Source: an uncultured Oscillospiraceae bacterium (GTDB lineage: Bacteria; Bacillota; Clostridia; Oscillospirales; Acutalibacteraceae). Taken from it: a DNA stretch of 10,836 nucleotides. Location of the stretch: contig CAJUPK010000079.1 in NCBI GenBank assembly GCA_910588415.1, positions 1 to 10,836 of the forward strand, given 5' to 3'. The notes beneath the pieces are model-generated. The model saw nothing but the letters and a program-made list of their open reading frames with translations. It was not told the DNA's origin and made no database searches. The translations under genes and the position numbers were made by a program. Below are positions 1 to 6,262 of the stretch, piece by piece. The stretch's first letter is position 1, and every line of letters starts with the position of its first letter.

Positions 1-75
1 GAGGTGATACCTCTTTTGAACTGCGTTAACTATAACGGAAGAGAGCTTTCACAAAAAACAGAGGGAGTGGTCGCT
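1..75 (+). other. Leader upstream of pyrF
   Basis: Short stretch before the chosen pyrF start. The pyrF frame stays open to the window edge, with a GTG at 4, so a longer N-terminus cannot be strictly excluded. However, the extra 24 residues do not resemble the family, and a purine-rich ribosome site (GAGGGAG, 61-67) sits 8 bases before the ATG at 76. I see no convincing -35/-10 pair; TTGAAC (16-21) and TATAAC (31-36) are only 9 bases apart. The promoter or an upstream pyr gene probably lies outside the window. Confidence 0.4.
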
Positions 76-1017
76 ATGTCGATGGACAGACTGATGGAGA
101 ACATAATGAAAAAGCAGAACCCCACGGTGGCTGGGCTGGACCCCAAGCTGAGCTTTGTGCCGCCCTACATCAAGGAGGCCTGCTTTGCCCGTCACGGCAA
201 AACCCTGGAAGGGGCCGCGGCAGCGCTTTTGGATTTTAACAAAGGGCTGATAGACAGCCTTTGGGACGTGGTACCCGCTGTAAAGCCCCAGGCGGCCTAT
301 TATGAGATGTACGGCTGGGCGGGGATGAAGGCCCTGGCGGAGACCATTGCCTATGCCAAAAGCAAGGGGCTGTTTGTAATTACGGACGGCAAGCGCAACG
401 ACATTGGCGCCACCATGGAGGCCTATGCCGCCGCCCATCTGGGAGAGACGGACGTGGAGGGCGAGACCTTTGAGGCCTTTGGCGCGGACGCGCTGACCGT
501 GAACGGGTATCTGGGCAGCGACTGCATTGACCCGCTGCTGGCTGTATGCGCTGCCCGGGACAAGGGGATCTTTGTGCTGGCAAAGACCTCCAACCCCTCC
601 GCAGGGGAATTTCAGGACCAGATGCTCCACGCCATGTACGAACCCCTGTACCGGGCCATAGGCAATATGTGCCAGCACTGGGGGCAGAAGCTGAAGGGGA
701 AGTATGGTTACAGCGGCGTGGGGGCCGTGGTGGGAGCCACCTATCCTGCCCAGCTGAAGGAGCTGCGCAAGGCCCTGCCGGACACCTTCTTTTTGGTGCC
801 AGGCTACGGCGCCCAGGGCGGCGGGGCCAAGGACGTGGCCCAGGGCTTTGACAAGCACGGCTGCGGGGCTGTTGTCAACTCCTCCCGGGCGATTCTGTGC
901 GCCTGGCAGAAGGAGGGCTGCGATCCCCAGGACTTTGCCGGGGCGGCCCGCCGGGAGGCCCTTCGGATGCGGGACGAGATTATGGCAGAGCTGGGCGGCA
1001 TCAGCCTGCCGGCATAA
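76..1017 (+). CDS. pyrF: Orotidine 5'-phosphate decarboxylase, type 2
   Basis: Cytosolic enzyme that decarboxylates OMP to UMP, the last step of de novo pyrimidine synthesis. The protein is 313 aa, the length of the longer type 2 OMP decarboxylases rather than the shorter type 1 form. Seen: LDPK at residues 21-24, the catalytic block DGKRNDI at 104-110 (Asp104, Lys106 and Asp109 as the Asp-Lys-Asp set), FGADALTVNGYLGSD around 135-149, KTSNPSAGEFQD at 170-181 and the phosphate-binding region GYGAQGG at 243-249. The ATG at 76 was chosen for its ribosome site GAGGGAG at 61-67; ATG 82 is a weaker alternative. pyrK follows after 18 bases, so the two are almost certainly co-transcribed. Codon use and GC content match the neighbours. 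Confidence 0.96.
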   Translation: MSMDRLMENIMKKQNPTVAGLDPKLSFVPPYIKEACFARHGKTLEGAAAALLDFNKGLIDSLWDVVPAVKPQAAYYEMYGWAGMKALAETIAYAKSKGLFVITDGKRNDIGATMEAYAAAHLGETDVEGETFEAFGADALTVNGYLGSDCIDPLLAVCAARDKGIFVLAKTSNPSAGEFQDQMLHAMYEPLYRAIGNMCQHWGQKLKGKYGYSGVGAVVGATYPAQLKELRKALPDTFFLVPGYGAQGGGAKDVAQGFDKHGCGAVVNSSRAILCAWQKEGCDPQDFAGAARREALRMRDEIMAELGGISLPA

Positions 1018-1035
1018 GGATGGAGGGAGTACAAA

Positions 1036-1806
1036 ATGGCTGACCAAAAGAAGTTTGATTCCCTTGTCTGCCAGCTGACCGCTGCCAGGGAGATAGCGGC
1101 CGGAATCTATGACTTCCGCCTGGACTGCCCAGCGCTGGCAGCCCAGGCCAAGCCCGGGCAGTTTGCCCAGGTCCGCCTGCCGGGACACAGCCTGCGGCGG
1201 CCCATCTCCCTGTGCGGCATAGACCCAGACCGGGGAGAGCTGCGGCTGGTGTTCCAGATACGGGGCCAGGGCACAGCGGAGCTGGCCAGGTATCAGACGG
1301 GGGACAAGCTGGAGATTTTAGCCCCGCTGGGCCAGGGATTTCCCATCGACAGGTCCAAAAAGACCCTGCTGATAGGCGGGGGCATTGGCGTACCGCCCCT
1401 GCTGGCCGCGGCAAAGGCCCTGGGCAGCCAGGCAGTGGCTGTGCTGGGCTTCCGCAATCAAGAGGCGGTGATCTTGGAGGAGGATTTCCGGGAAACTGGG
1501 GCCAAGACCCTGGTGGCCACGGACGACGGCAGCTATGGCCATCACGGGATGGTCACAGAGCTGGCGGCCGGGGAGGACTTTGATGTGCTCTTTGCCTGCG
1601 GGCCAGAGCCCATGCTGAAAGCGGCCCAGTCCCTGGCAGAAAGCCGGGGGGCCAAGGGATACCTGTCCCTGGAGCAGCGCATGGCCTGCGGCGTGGGGGC
1701 CTGCCTGGGCTGCGCGGTAGAGCTGCGGGACCAGGCAGGGCAGCCCTACTATGGCCATGTGTGCAAGGACGGCCCGGTCCTTGCCATGGAGCGGCTGAAT
1801 TGGTAA
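1036..1806 (+). CDS. pyrK: Dihydroorotate dehydrogenase B, electron transfer subunit
   Basis: FAD and [2Fe-2S] subunit that passes electrons from PyrD to NAD+ in class 1B dihydroorotate dehydrogenase. The protein is 256 aa, normal for PyrK. Seen: an FAD-binding RRPIS motif at 54-58, the nucleotide-binding loop GGGIGVPPLL at 114-123, CGP near 188-190, and four Cys at 218, 223, 226 and 243 in the CxxxxCxxC...C spacing of the PyrK iron-sulfur site. A ribosome site GGAGGGAG (1022-1029) precedes the ATG. It lies in an operon-like row after pyrF. In most Firmicutes pyrK is followed by pyrD; here a radical SAM gene follows instead, so the catalytic PyrD partner must be upstream of this window or elsewhere. 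A PyrK-like subunit of another flavoenzyme is a less likely reading, given the pyrF linkage. Confidence 0.93.
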   Translation: MADQKKFDSLVCQLTAAREIAAGIYDFRLDCPALAAQAKPGQFAQVRLPGHSLRRPISLCGIDPDRGELRLVFQIRGQGTAELARYQTGDKLEILAPLGQGFPIDRSKKTLLIGGGIGVPPLLAAAKALGSQAVAVLGFRNQEAVILEEDFRETGAKTLVATDDGSYGHHGMVTELAAGEDFDVLFACGPEPMLKAAQSLAESRGAKGYLSLEQRMACGVGACLGCAVELRDQAGQPYYGHVCKDGPVLAMERLNW

Positions 1807-1842
1807 TGTAAACTGTGAAAGTATAGAAGAAAAGAGGATGCT

Positions 1843-2937
1843 ATGAAACCATACAGAGAAATTGCCCTGTGCATGGACCTGCTGGGCTGTCCCAACCGCT
1901 GTAAGCACTGCTGGCTGGGCTGGTCCCCCAATCCCAATCTGGGGCTGGAGGACCTGCGCGCCGGGGCAGAGGCGTTCCGGCCCTATGCAGAGGCTTTGCA
2001 GGTCTATGACTGGACCCGGGAGCCAGACTTTGCCGATGATTACCGGGAGCGCTGGCAGCTGTGCGAGGAGCTCTCCACCCAGGACGGGCAGGCTGGCCCG
2101 CCCCGGGACCACTTTGAGCTGGCCAGCGTCTGGCGGCTGGCCCGGGACGAAAGCTACCCCGCCTGGCTGAAGAGCCTGGGGGTGGACGTGGTGCAGCTGA
2201 CCCTGTTCGGCGGGGAGGAGACCACGGACTTTATGACAGGCCGCAAAGGGGCCTACCGGGACATTCTCCGGGCCATAGAGGTCCTGCTGGAAAGCGGCAT
2301 TGCCCCGCGGATCCAGGTGTTTGTCAACAAGCGCAACATAGGGGAGCTGCCCCAGGTGGAGGCGCTGATTCGCCAGCTGAAGCTGGAGGAGCGCTGCCAG
2401 GCAGTGGGGCAGGCCTTCCGCTGCTTTGTCCACCAGGGCAGCTGCGATGGCCAGAACCAGCAGTTCTACCCAGACTGGGTAACGCCGGAGGACCTTTTGA
2501 AAATTCCCCCCTATCTGGCAGGCCAGACCGAGACGCATTTTGGGGAGAGCCTGGAGGAAGTCTTTGGCCAGACAGAGGCGGACCTGTGCCGGGCGCTGGA
2601 GGAGGATGGCTCCACCCAGAGCCTGGGCGCCGGGCTGGAGGCCCCGGTGTTCTATGTGGACGGCCAGTGGAATGTATACCCCAATTTTGGCCAGATAGAC
2701 CCGGCCTGGCGGCTGGGCAATTTGAAGGCGGACGGTTCCCAGGCCATTTTGGACTGTTTGGCCCAGGACAAAAGCCTGGCCCAGCACACTCGTGCCACGG
2801 TGCCCCTGAGGGAGCTTGCCAGGGCCTGCGGCAGCCCGGAGAGCCAGCGGCTGTTCGGCCGGGACGACTATATCGAATACCTGCTGAACCGCTATGTGGG
2901 GCTTTTCGGGGCGAGCGGGCAGGATAAGAGCATGTAG
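1843..2937 (+). CDS. Radical SAM protein of unknown function
   Basis: A 364-aa protein with the radical SAM 4Fe-4S signature CxxxCxxC at Cys16, Cys20 and Cys23 near the N-terminus, and a GGE motif at 123-125 (in LTLFGGEET) of the kind that contacts SAM. The stretch 269-295 (VDG...VYPNFG...LGNLK) resembles the SPASM-type turn of peptide-modifying radical SAM enzymes, but the Cys normally found after VYP is replaced by Asn, so an auxiliary cluster there is doubtful. Other Cys are scattered (74, 185, 194, 201, 249, 305, 329). Substrate and product are unknown, and no small precursor-peptide gene is visible next to it. AAGAGGA (1832-1838) is the ribosome site. The gap to pyrK is only 36 bases, so it may be co-transcribed with pyrFK, although nothing in the sequence ties it to pyrimidine metabolism. 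Confidence 0.82.
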   Translation: MKPYREIALCMDLLGCPNRCKHCWLGWSPNPNLGLEDLRAGAEAFRPYAEALQVYDWTREPDFADDYRERWQLCEELSTQDGQAGPPRDHFELASVWRLARDESYPAWLKSLGVDVVQLTLFGGEETTDFMTGRKGAYRDILRAIEVLLESGIAPRIQVFVNKRNIGELPQVEALIRQLKLEERCQAVGQAFRCFVHQGSCDGQNQQFYPDWVTPEDLLKIPPYLAGQTETHFGESLEEVFGQTEADLCRALEEDGSTQSLGAGLEAPVFYVDGQWNVYPNFGQIDPAWRLGNLKADGSQAILDCLAQDKSLAQHTRATVPLRELARACGSPESQRLFGRDDYIEYLLNRYVGLFGASGQDKSM

Positions 2938-2954
2938 AGTATATTGCGTATACT
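2938..2954. promoter_or_regulatory. Perfect inverted repeat after the radical SAM stop
   Basis: AGTATA (2938-2943) and TATACT (2949-2954) form a perfect 6-bp inverted repeat around TTGCG, directly after the TAG stop. It is AT-rich in a GC-rich region. It could be a weak hairpin or a protein-binding site; the sequence does not decide. Confidence 0.3.
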
Positions 2955-2990
2955 TTGACTGAGAGAAAAGGAAAAGTTTCGCCTTCTCAT

Positions 2991-3051
2991 CGAGTTGGTA
3001 CACCAACTCGTTGGTTCGGTCGGCTCGGGAGGGTCTCCACTGGCGACCCTC
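2991..3051. repeat. Two adjacent hairpins at the element's left part
   Basis: CGAGTTGGT at 2991-2999 pairs with ACCAACTCG at 3002-3010 around a 2-base loop. It is followed by GAGGGTC (3029-3035) and GACCCTC (3045-3051) around an inner CC-ACT-GG. The 10-mer GTCGGCTCGG between them (3019-3028) recurs at 10656-10665. There it again precedes a hairpin with the same CC-ACT-GG tip but a different stem. Confidence 0.6.
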
Positions 3052-3080
3052 GCCCTTTTCAAAGTCTGCGAGAGGTATGG

Positions 3081-3222
3081 ATGACATTGGCCCTTCGGGC
3101 CAAGTCACGGAGTTTCCCTCCATCGCGGCGACATTGCCTGTGGCAAGTCGAAGCGCTCGCTTTTGCTGCGCAAAAGTACGAGGGAAACTCCGTGACTTGC
3201 CGCAGGCAACGTCAAGTTCCCC
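3081..3222 (-). repeat. Palindromic repeat, copy 1
   Basis: Homologous to 10363-10480 on the opposite strand. Segment 3151-3191 matches 10391-10431 in 39 of 41 positions, and 3101-3126 matches 10435-10460 in 25 of 26. The copy is itself palindromic: 3101-3119 is the exact complement of 3181-3199 (19 bp). It carries three versions of one bulged hairpin, GAC-N-TTGCC-loop-GGCAA-GTC: 3083-3106, 3130-3149 and, reversed, 3194-3213. A fourth stem, CTTTTGC/GCAAAAG, lies at 3160-3176. Confidence 0.8.
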
Positions 3223-3248
3223 TAGCGTGGTGTGGAGCAGCGCTCCAC

Positions 3249-3392
3249 GGTCTTGCCGGAGGTCGCGTCCTGTGCGTCCGCAGGCCTGCCATTGCGTAAG
3301 CTTTCCTTAGCCATTTTCTTTGAAAATGGCTAAAAAGGACTGACGCATGTCTATGGCCTCCGTCGGCACAGAACGCCGACTCCGGCAAGACC
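3249..3392. repeat. 144-bp near-palindrome
   Basis: The outer 12 bases are perfectly complementary (3249-3260 with 3381-3392). Pairing continues imperfectly (GCGTCCTGTGC against the complement of GCACAGAACGC) down to a perfect 11-bp central stem, 3308-3318 with 3322-3332, around a TTT loop. The midpoint of the outer arms falls on that loop, so the whole block would fold as one long hairpin. No poly-U tract follows, so it is not a standard terminator. Confidence 0.7.
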
Positions 3393-3438
3393 TTGGAGGC
3401 TTTGCCTCCAAACCTCCACCACTTTTGAAAAAGTGGAC
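3383..3438 (+). repeat. Double-hairpin cassette, copy 1
   Basis: GGCAAGACCTTGG (3384-3396) is shared exactly with 10605-10617. It is followed by hairpin TTGGAGGC/GCCTCCAA (3393-3411) and hairpin CCACTTTT/AAAAGTGG (3419-3436). The downstream copy has the same order of two hairpins with changed but still paired stems. Confidence 0.6.
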
Positions 3439-3488
3439 AAAACTTTTCCTTTTGCTCTCAAAAACCATAAAAGCGGAGAGGTGAAGAG

Positions 3489-4580
3489 ATGATTATACTA
3501 CCTGCGATCGACCTGCATGAAGGAAAATGCGTCCGGCTGTTCCGGGGGGATTACGCCACAGCCCAAGTGGTGGCCGGAGACCCGGCGGAGACAGCTTGGC
3601 GCTTTCAGGACCAGGGGGCCCACTGGCTGCACATGGTGGACTTGGATGGGGCCAAGGCAGGCCAGCCTGTGAACCGGGAACTGATTATAAAGACTGCGCA
3701 GAGCGTCCACATGCGCCTGGAGGTGGGCGGGGGCATCCGCTCCATGGCCGTGGTGGAGGACTATCTGGCCCATGGGGTCAGCCGGGTCATCTTGGGCTCA
3801 GCGGCGCTGGAGGACCCGGGCTTTGTGAAAGAGGCGGTGAAAGCCTATGGCAGGCAAATCGCCGTGGGCATTGACGCCATAGGCGGCCGGGCCGCCGCCC
3901 AGGGCTGGACCCGCCGCAGCGAGACGGACTACCTGGACCTGGCCCGCCAGGTGGAGGACATGGGGGTGCAGTACATCATCTGCACAGACATTCAAAAGGA
4001 CGGCACCCAGGAGGGGCCCAATCTGGAGATGCTGGACCGGCTGAACCAGGCGGTGGGCTGCAACATTATTGCCAGCGGCGGGGTGAGCAGCCTGCAGGAC
4101 ATGACGGCCCTGTATGACCTGGGGCTGTATGGAGCCATTGCGGGCAAGGCCCTGTACGCGGGCGCCTTGGACCTGCAGGCAGCCGTGCTGGCCTGCCAGC
4201 GGTTCTCTGGCAAAAGGCCGAAAACCCAGGCAGCGCTTATGGACGAGCTGGAGCGGTTTTTCCGCAAGGCAGAGCTGGTCCCGGCCATTGTGCAGGACCA
4301 GGAGACCAGCCAGGTGCTGATGCTGGCCTATATGAACCAGGAGGCCCTGCTTAAAACCCTGGAGACGGGCCGCACCTGGTTCTACAGCCGCAGCCGGAAG
4401 TGCCTTTGGAACAAGGGGGAGACCTCTGGCAACACCCAGGAGGTCACGGCCTTGTACGGGGACTGCGATGACGACACCCTGCTGGTAAAGGTGCGGCCCA
4501 AGGGCCCTGCCTGCCATACGGGAAGCACCAGCTGCTTCTATAAGGAGATAGGAAGTATTGGGGGAGAGGAGGAACGCTGA
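3489..4580 (+). CDS. hisA-hisI: Fused HisA-HisI: ProFAR isomerase / phosphoribosyl-AMP cyclohydrolase
   Basis: A 363-aa protein joining two histidine-pathway enzymes. Residues 1 to about 237 are a HisA beta-alpha barrel that turns ProFAR into PRFAR: PAIDL carries the catalytic Asp8, VGIDAIGG carries Asp129, and phosphate-binding glycine turns lie at VGGGIRS (79-85) and ASGGVSS (195-201). After a linker of roughly 15 residues, about 256-363 is HisI, which opens the ring of PR-AMP. It shows LMLAYMNQEAL (277-287), WNKGETSGN (307-315), the metal site DCDDD (Cys326) and the zinc Cys342 and Cys349. Both halves look full length and keep their catalytic residues, and there is no stop or frameshift between them. 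The ribosome site is GGAGAGG (3475-3481). The stop touches the hisE start. HisI-HisE fusions are common; HisA-HisI fusions are, as far as I know, unusual. Confidence 0.93.
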   Translation: MIILPAIDLHEGKCVRLFRGDYATAQVVAGDPAETAWRFQDQGAHWLHMVDLDGAKAGQPVNRELIIKTAQSVHMRLEVGGGIRSMAVVEDYLAHGVSRVILGSAALEDPGFVKEAVKAYGRQIAVGIDAIGGRAAAQGWTRRSETDYLDLARQVEDMGVQYIICTDIQKDGTQEGPNLEMLDRLNQAVGCNIIASGGVSSLQDMTALYDLGLYGAIAGKALYAGALDLQAAVLACQRFSGKRPKTQAALMDELERFFRKAELVPAIVQDQETSQVLMLAYMNQEALLKTLETGRTWFYSRSRKCLWNKGETSGNTQEVTALYGDCDDDTLLVKVRPKGPACHTGSTSCFYKEIGSIGGEEER

Positions 4581-4904
4581 ATGGACGCACTGAGAGAACT
4601 GTACCAGGTGGTGGAGAGCCGGAAGGCCGGGGCCCAGGAGGGCTCTTATACCGGATACCTGTTTGCCCAGGGGCTGGACAAAATTTTGAAAAAATGCGCG
4701 GAGGAGTGCGGCGAGGTGCTGATTGCCGCTAAAAACGGCAGGAACGCGGACACCGTGCTGGAACTGAGCGACCTGCTGTACCACCTGATTGTGCTGATGG
4801 TAAACGAGGGCATTGCCTGGGAACAGGTGGAAGAGGAGCTGAACCGCCGGGCTCAGAAGCAGGGAAACCTGAAGACCTTTCACCAGGTGGACAAGGACAC
4901 CTGA
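4581..4904 (+). CDS. hisE: Phosphoribosyl-ATP pyrophosphohydrolase
   Basis: Hydrolyses PR-ATP to PR-AMP plus pyrophosphate, the step before HisI. The protein is 107 aa, the usual size of stand-alone HisE. It is all-helical with the MazG-like acidic metal site: KKCAEECGEVLIAAKN (37-52, with Glu41, Glu42 and Glu45) and ELSDLLYHL (61-69, with Glu61 and Asp64). SYTGYLFAQGLDKI (22-35) is the typical N-terminal part. Its ATG follows the hisAI stop with no gap, and its ribosome site GAGGAGG (4566-4572) lies inside the end of hisAI, so translation is probably coupled. A candidate terminator follows the stop. Confidence 0.95.
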   Translation: MDALRELYQVVESRKAGAQEGSYTGYLFAQGLDKILKKCAEECGEVLIAAKNGRNADTVLELSDLLYHLIVLMVNEGIAWEQVEEELNRRAQKQGNLKTFHQVDKDT

Positions 4905-4907
4905 CCA

Positions 4908-4945
4908 GAGCCCGCCGGGAGGGAAGAGCCGCGGGGCGCTTTTTT
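4908..4945 (+). terminator. Candidate intrinsic terminator after hisE
   Basis: GCCCGC (4910-4915) can pair with GCGGGGC (4931-4937) with one bulged G, and a run of six T (4940-4945) follows closely. The stem is short and imperfect, so efficiency is uncertain. Its position before a strong promoter supports a real boundary between hisAI-E and hisZ. Confidence 0.5.
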
Positions 4946-4970
4946 CGGCCGTTTTGCGTTATTGCAATAC

Positions 4971-5041
4971 CACGATAAAGTTTTTTGCTTTTGAGTGCTT
5001 GACAAATCGCCGCGGATAGTTTATTATAGTAGCACGATAAA
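4971..5041. promoter_or_regulatory. CACGATAAA direct repeats flanking the hisZ promoter
   Basis: The 9-mer CACGATAAA occurs at 4971-4979 and again at 5033-5041, with starts 62 bases apart. One copy is upstream of the -35 and the other covers the likely transcription start. An 8-bp palindrome ATTGCAAT (4961-4968) sits just before the first copy. The spacing is close to six helical turns, as would suit a looping repressor, but no regulator can be named from the sequence. Confidence 0.35.
4999..5027 (+). promoter_or_regulatory. Consensus sigma-A promoter for hisZ
   Basis: A perfect -35 TTGACA (4999-5004), a 17-base spacer and a -10 TATTAT (5022-5027) lie in the 155-base gap before hisZ. Start of transcription is expected near 5034, giving a leader of only about 25 bases. 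That leaves no room for a T-box or attenuator downstream of the start. It should drive hisZGD-x-CB. Confidence 0.85.
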
Positions 5042-5059
5042 ACACGAGGGGCGGATACC

Positions 5060-6262
5060 ATGAAAAACTACAGCAAGCTCACCCCGGAGGGAGTGCGGGA
5101 CGTGCTGTTCGACCAGTGCCGGGCCCACCGGGAGGCCCAGCGGCGGCTGGCCAGCCTGTTTGCCCGCCGGGGCTACCGGGAGGTGGTGACGCCGGGGCTG
5201 GAATACTACGATGTGTTCAGCCTGCCGGGAGCGGCCATTCCCCAACAGGACATGTACAAGTCCACAGACAGCGCGGGCAGGCTGCTGGTCTTCCGGCCGG
5301 ATTCCACGCTGCCCATTGCCCGCATGGCGGCAGCCCGGCTGCAGAACCACCAGCGGCCCCTGCGGCTGTACTACTGCCAAAGCGTGTACAGGGCCTGGCC
5401 CGCCCTGTGGGGCCGCAGCCATGAATCCGCCCAGATGGGGGTGGAACTGCTGGGCGCCAGGGGCCTGCGGGCAGACCTGGAGGTAATCGGCGCCGGGGCA
5501 GAGGCCCTGCGGGCTGTGACCGGGGACTTCCGCATTGAGCTGGGCCATGCCGGGCTGTTCCGGCTGCTGGCGGGGCGGCTGGATATCTCCCCGGAGCGGC
5601 GGGAGGAGCTGCGGGCCACCATAGAGACAAAGAATTACGGCGCTTTGGGCGAACTGCTGGACCCCCTGGGGGACAGCCCGGAAGTCCGGGCCATCCGGCG
5701 GCTGCCCCGGCTGTTCGGTGGGGAAGAGGCCCTGGCCGAGGCAGAGAGCTGGGACCTGCAGGGCAGCGCGGCAGAGGCCCTGGCCTATCTGCGGAAGCTG
5801 TACACAGCGCTGCAGGGGCTGGGCCTGGGCAGCCGGCTGATGGTAGACCTGGGCCTTGTGCAGCGCAACGACTACTATACAGGGGTGGTGTTCAGCGGCT
5901 ATGTGCAGGACCAGGGGGGCCCGGTGCTGACTGGCGGGCGGTATGACCGACTGTGCGGCCAGTTTGGGCCGGACATGCCCGCGGCAGGCTTTGCCCTGGA
6001 TATGGACGCGGCCGCAGAGCTGGTAGAGGCCCAGCTGCCGGCAGAGGCCCCGCCGGAGTGGCTGGTCCATGGAGAGCCGGGCTGGGAGGCCCAGGCCCAG
6101 GGGGAGCTTTTGCGGCTGACCGCCCAGGGCAAAACCTGCCAGGCCTCTGTGTGGGAGACCCGGGAGGAGGCCCTGGCCTATGCCCGGGCAGCGGGTATTC
6201 CCCAAGTACTGTGGGTGGGAGAGGCCACGGAGGCAATTTTGGCAGGAGGTGGCGAGGAATGA
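5060..6262 (+). CDS. hisZ: ATP phosphoribosyltransferase regulatory subunit
   Basis: HisZ is a catalytically inactive relative of histidyl-tRNA synthetase. It binds the short HisG to form the active, histidine-inhibited ATP phosphoribosyltransferase. The protein is 400 aa, in the HisZ range. Seen: FRPDSTLPIAR (78-88), RLYYCQSVYRA (102-112) in the motif 2 position, VQRNDYYTGVVFSGY (267-281) and GGRYD (292-296) as the motif 3 start. The class II synthetase fold is clear, but the anticodon-binding part is reduced to about 70 C-terminal residues. The gene directly overlaps hisG, which is a short form. The ribosome site is GAGGGGCGG (5046-5054). True histidyl-tRNA synthetase is disfavoured by the degenerate motifs and by this context. 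Confidence 0.93.
   Translation: MKNYSKLTPEGVRDVLFDQCRAHREAQRRLASLFARRGYREVVTPGLEYYDVFSLPGAAIPQQDMYKSTDSAGRLLVFRPDSTLPIARMAAARLQNHQRPLRLYYCQSVYRAWPALWGRSHESAQMGVELLGARGLRADLEVIGAGAEALRAVTGDFRIELGHAGLFRLLAGRLDISPERREELRATIETKNYGALGELLDPLGDSPEVRAIRRLPRLFGGEEALAEAESWDLQGSAAEALAYLRKLYTALQGLGLGSRLMVDLGLVQRNDYYTGVVFSGYVQDQGGPVLTGGRYDRLCGQFGPDMPAAGFALDMDAAAELVEAQLPAEAPPEWLVHGEPGWEAQAQGELLRLTAQGKTCQASVWETREEALAYARAAGIPQVLWVGEATEAILAGGGEE

Larger units (their letters stand above)
2960..3460. mobile_element. MITE-like structured element with terminal inverted repeats
   Basis: This fills most of the 551-base gene-free gap between the radical SAM gene and hisAI. Its ends match as an inverted repeat: 2960-2979 against the complement of 3440-3460, identical except for one extra base (TGAGAG, then AAAAGGAAAAGTTT, with a C between in the right copy). 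The interior has no credible gene. It holds a chain of hairpins (2991-3010, 3029-3051, 3083-3106, 3130-3149, 3160-3176, 3194-3213, 3232-3248, 3308-3332, 3393-3411, 3419-3436). Parts recur after hisB. I see no clear target-site duplication and no transposase, so a non-autonomous element is inference. The purine-rich ends lower the weight of the terminal match somewhat. Confidence 0.5.

Noticed and set aside
49..1188. 379-aa minus-strand frame opposite pyrF
   Set aside because: Shadow of pyrF; low-complexity composition rich in Gly, Leu, Pro and His, with no motif.
1318..3123. 601-aa open frame on the minus strand
   Set aside because: It lies opposite pyrK and the radical SAM gene, both with clear family motifs. 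Long antisense frames are expected in GC-rich genes, and the translation shows no recognisable domain.
3081..3222. CRISPR array
   Set aside because: The repeated hairpin modules are few, irregularly spaced and in both orientations, without uniform spacers or cas genes.
2955..3310. Overlapping 114- and 99-aa frames in the gap before hisAI
   Set aside because: They run through palindromic repeats, start without a ribosome site and encode arginine-, serine- and proline-rich sequence with no family resemblance.
3308..3332. Terminator for the pyr/radical SAM transcript
   Set aside because: The stem is strong, but the following bases are A-rich, not T-rich, so it does not fit an intrinsic terminator on the + strand.
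3440..3488. Promoter directly upstream of hisAI
   Set aside because: No -35/-10 pair with 16-18 base spacing could be found. TTGAAA at 3425 has no suitable -10. The hisAI promoter remains unlocated.
4905..5059. T-box or histidine attenuator before hisZ
   Set aside because: No T-box-like conserved sequence and no His-codon leader peptide; the predicted leader after the promoter is about 25 bases, too short for either.
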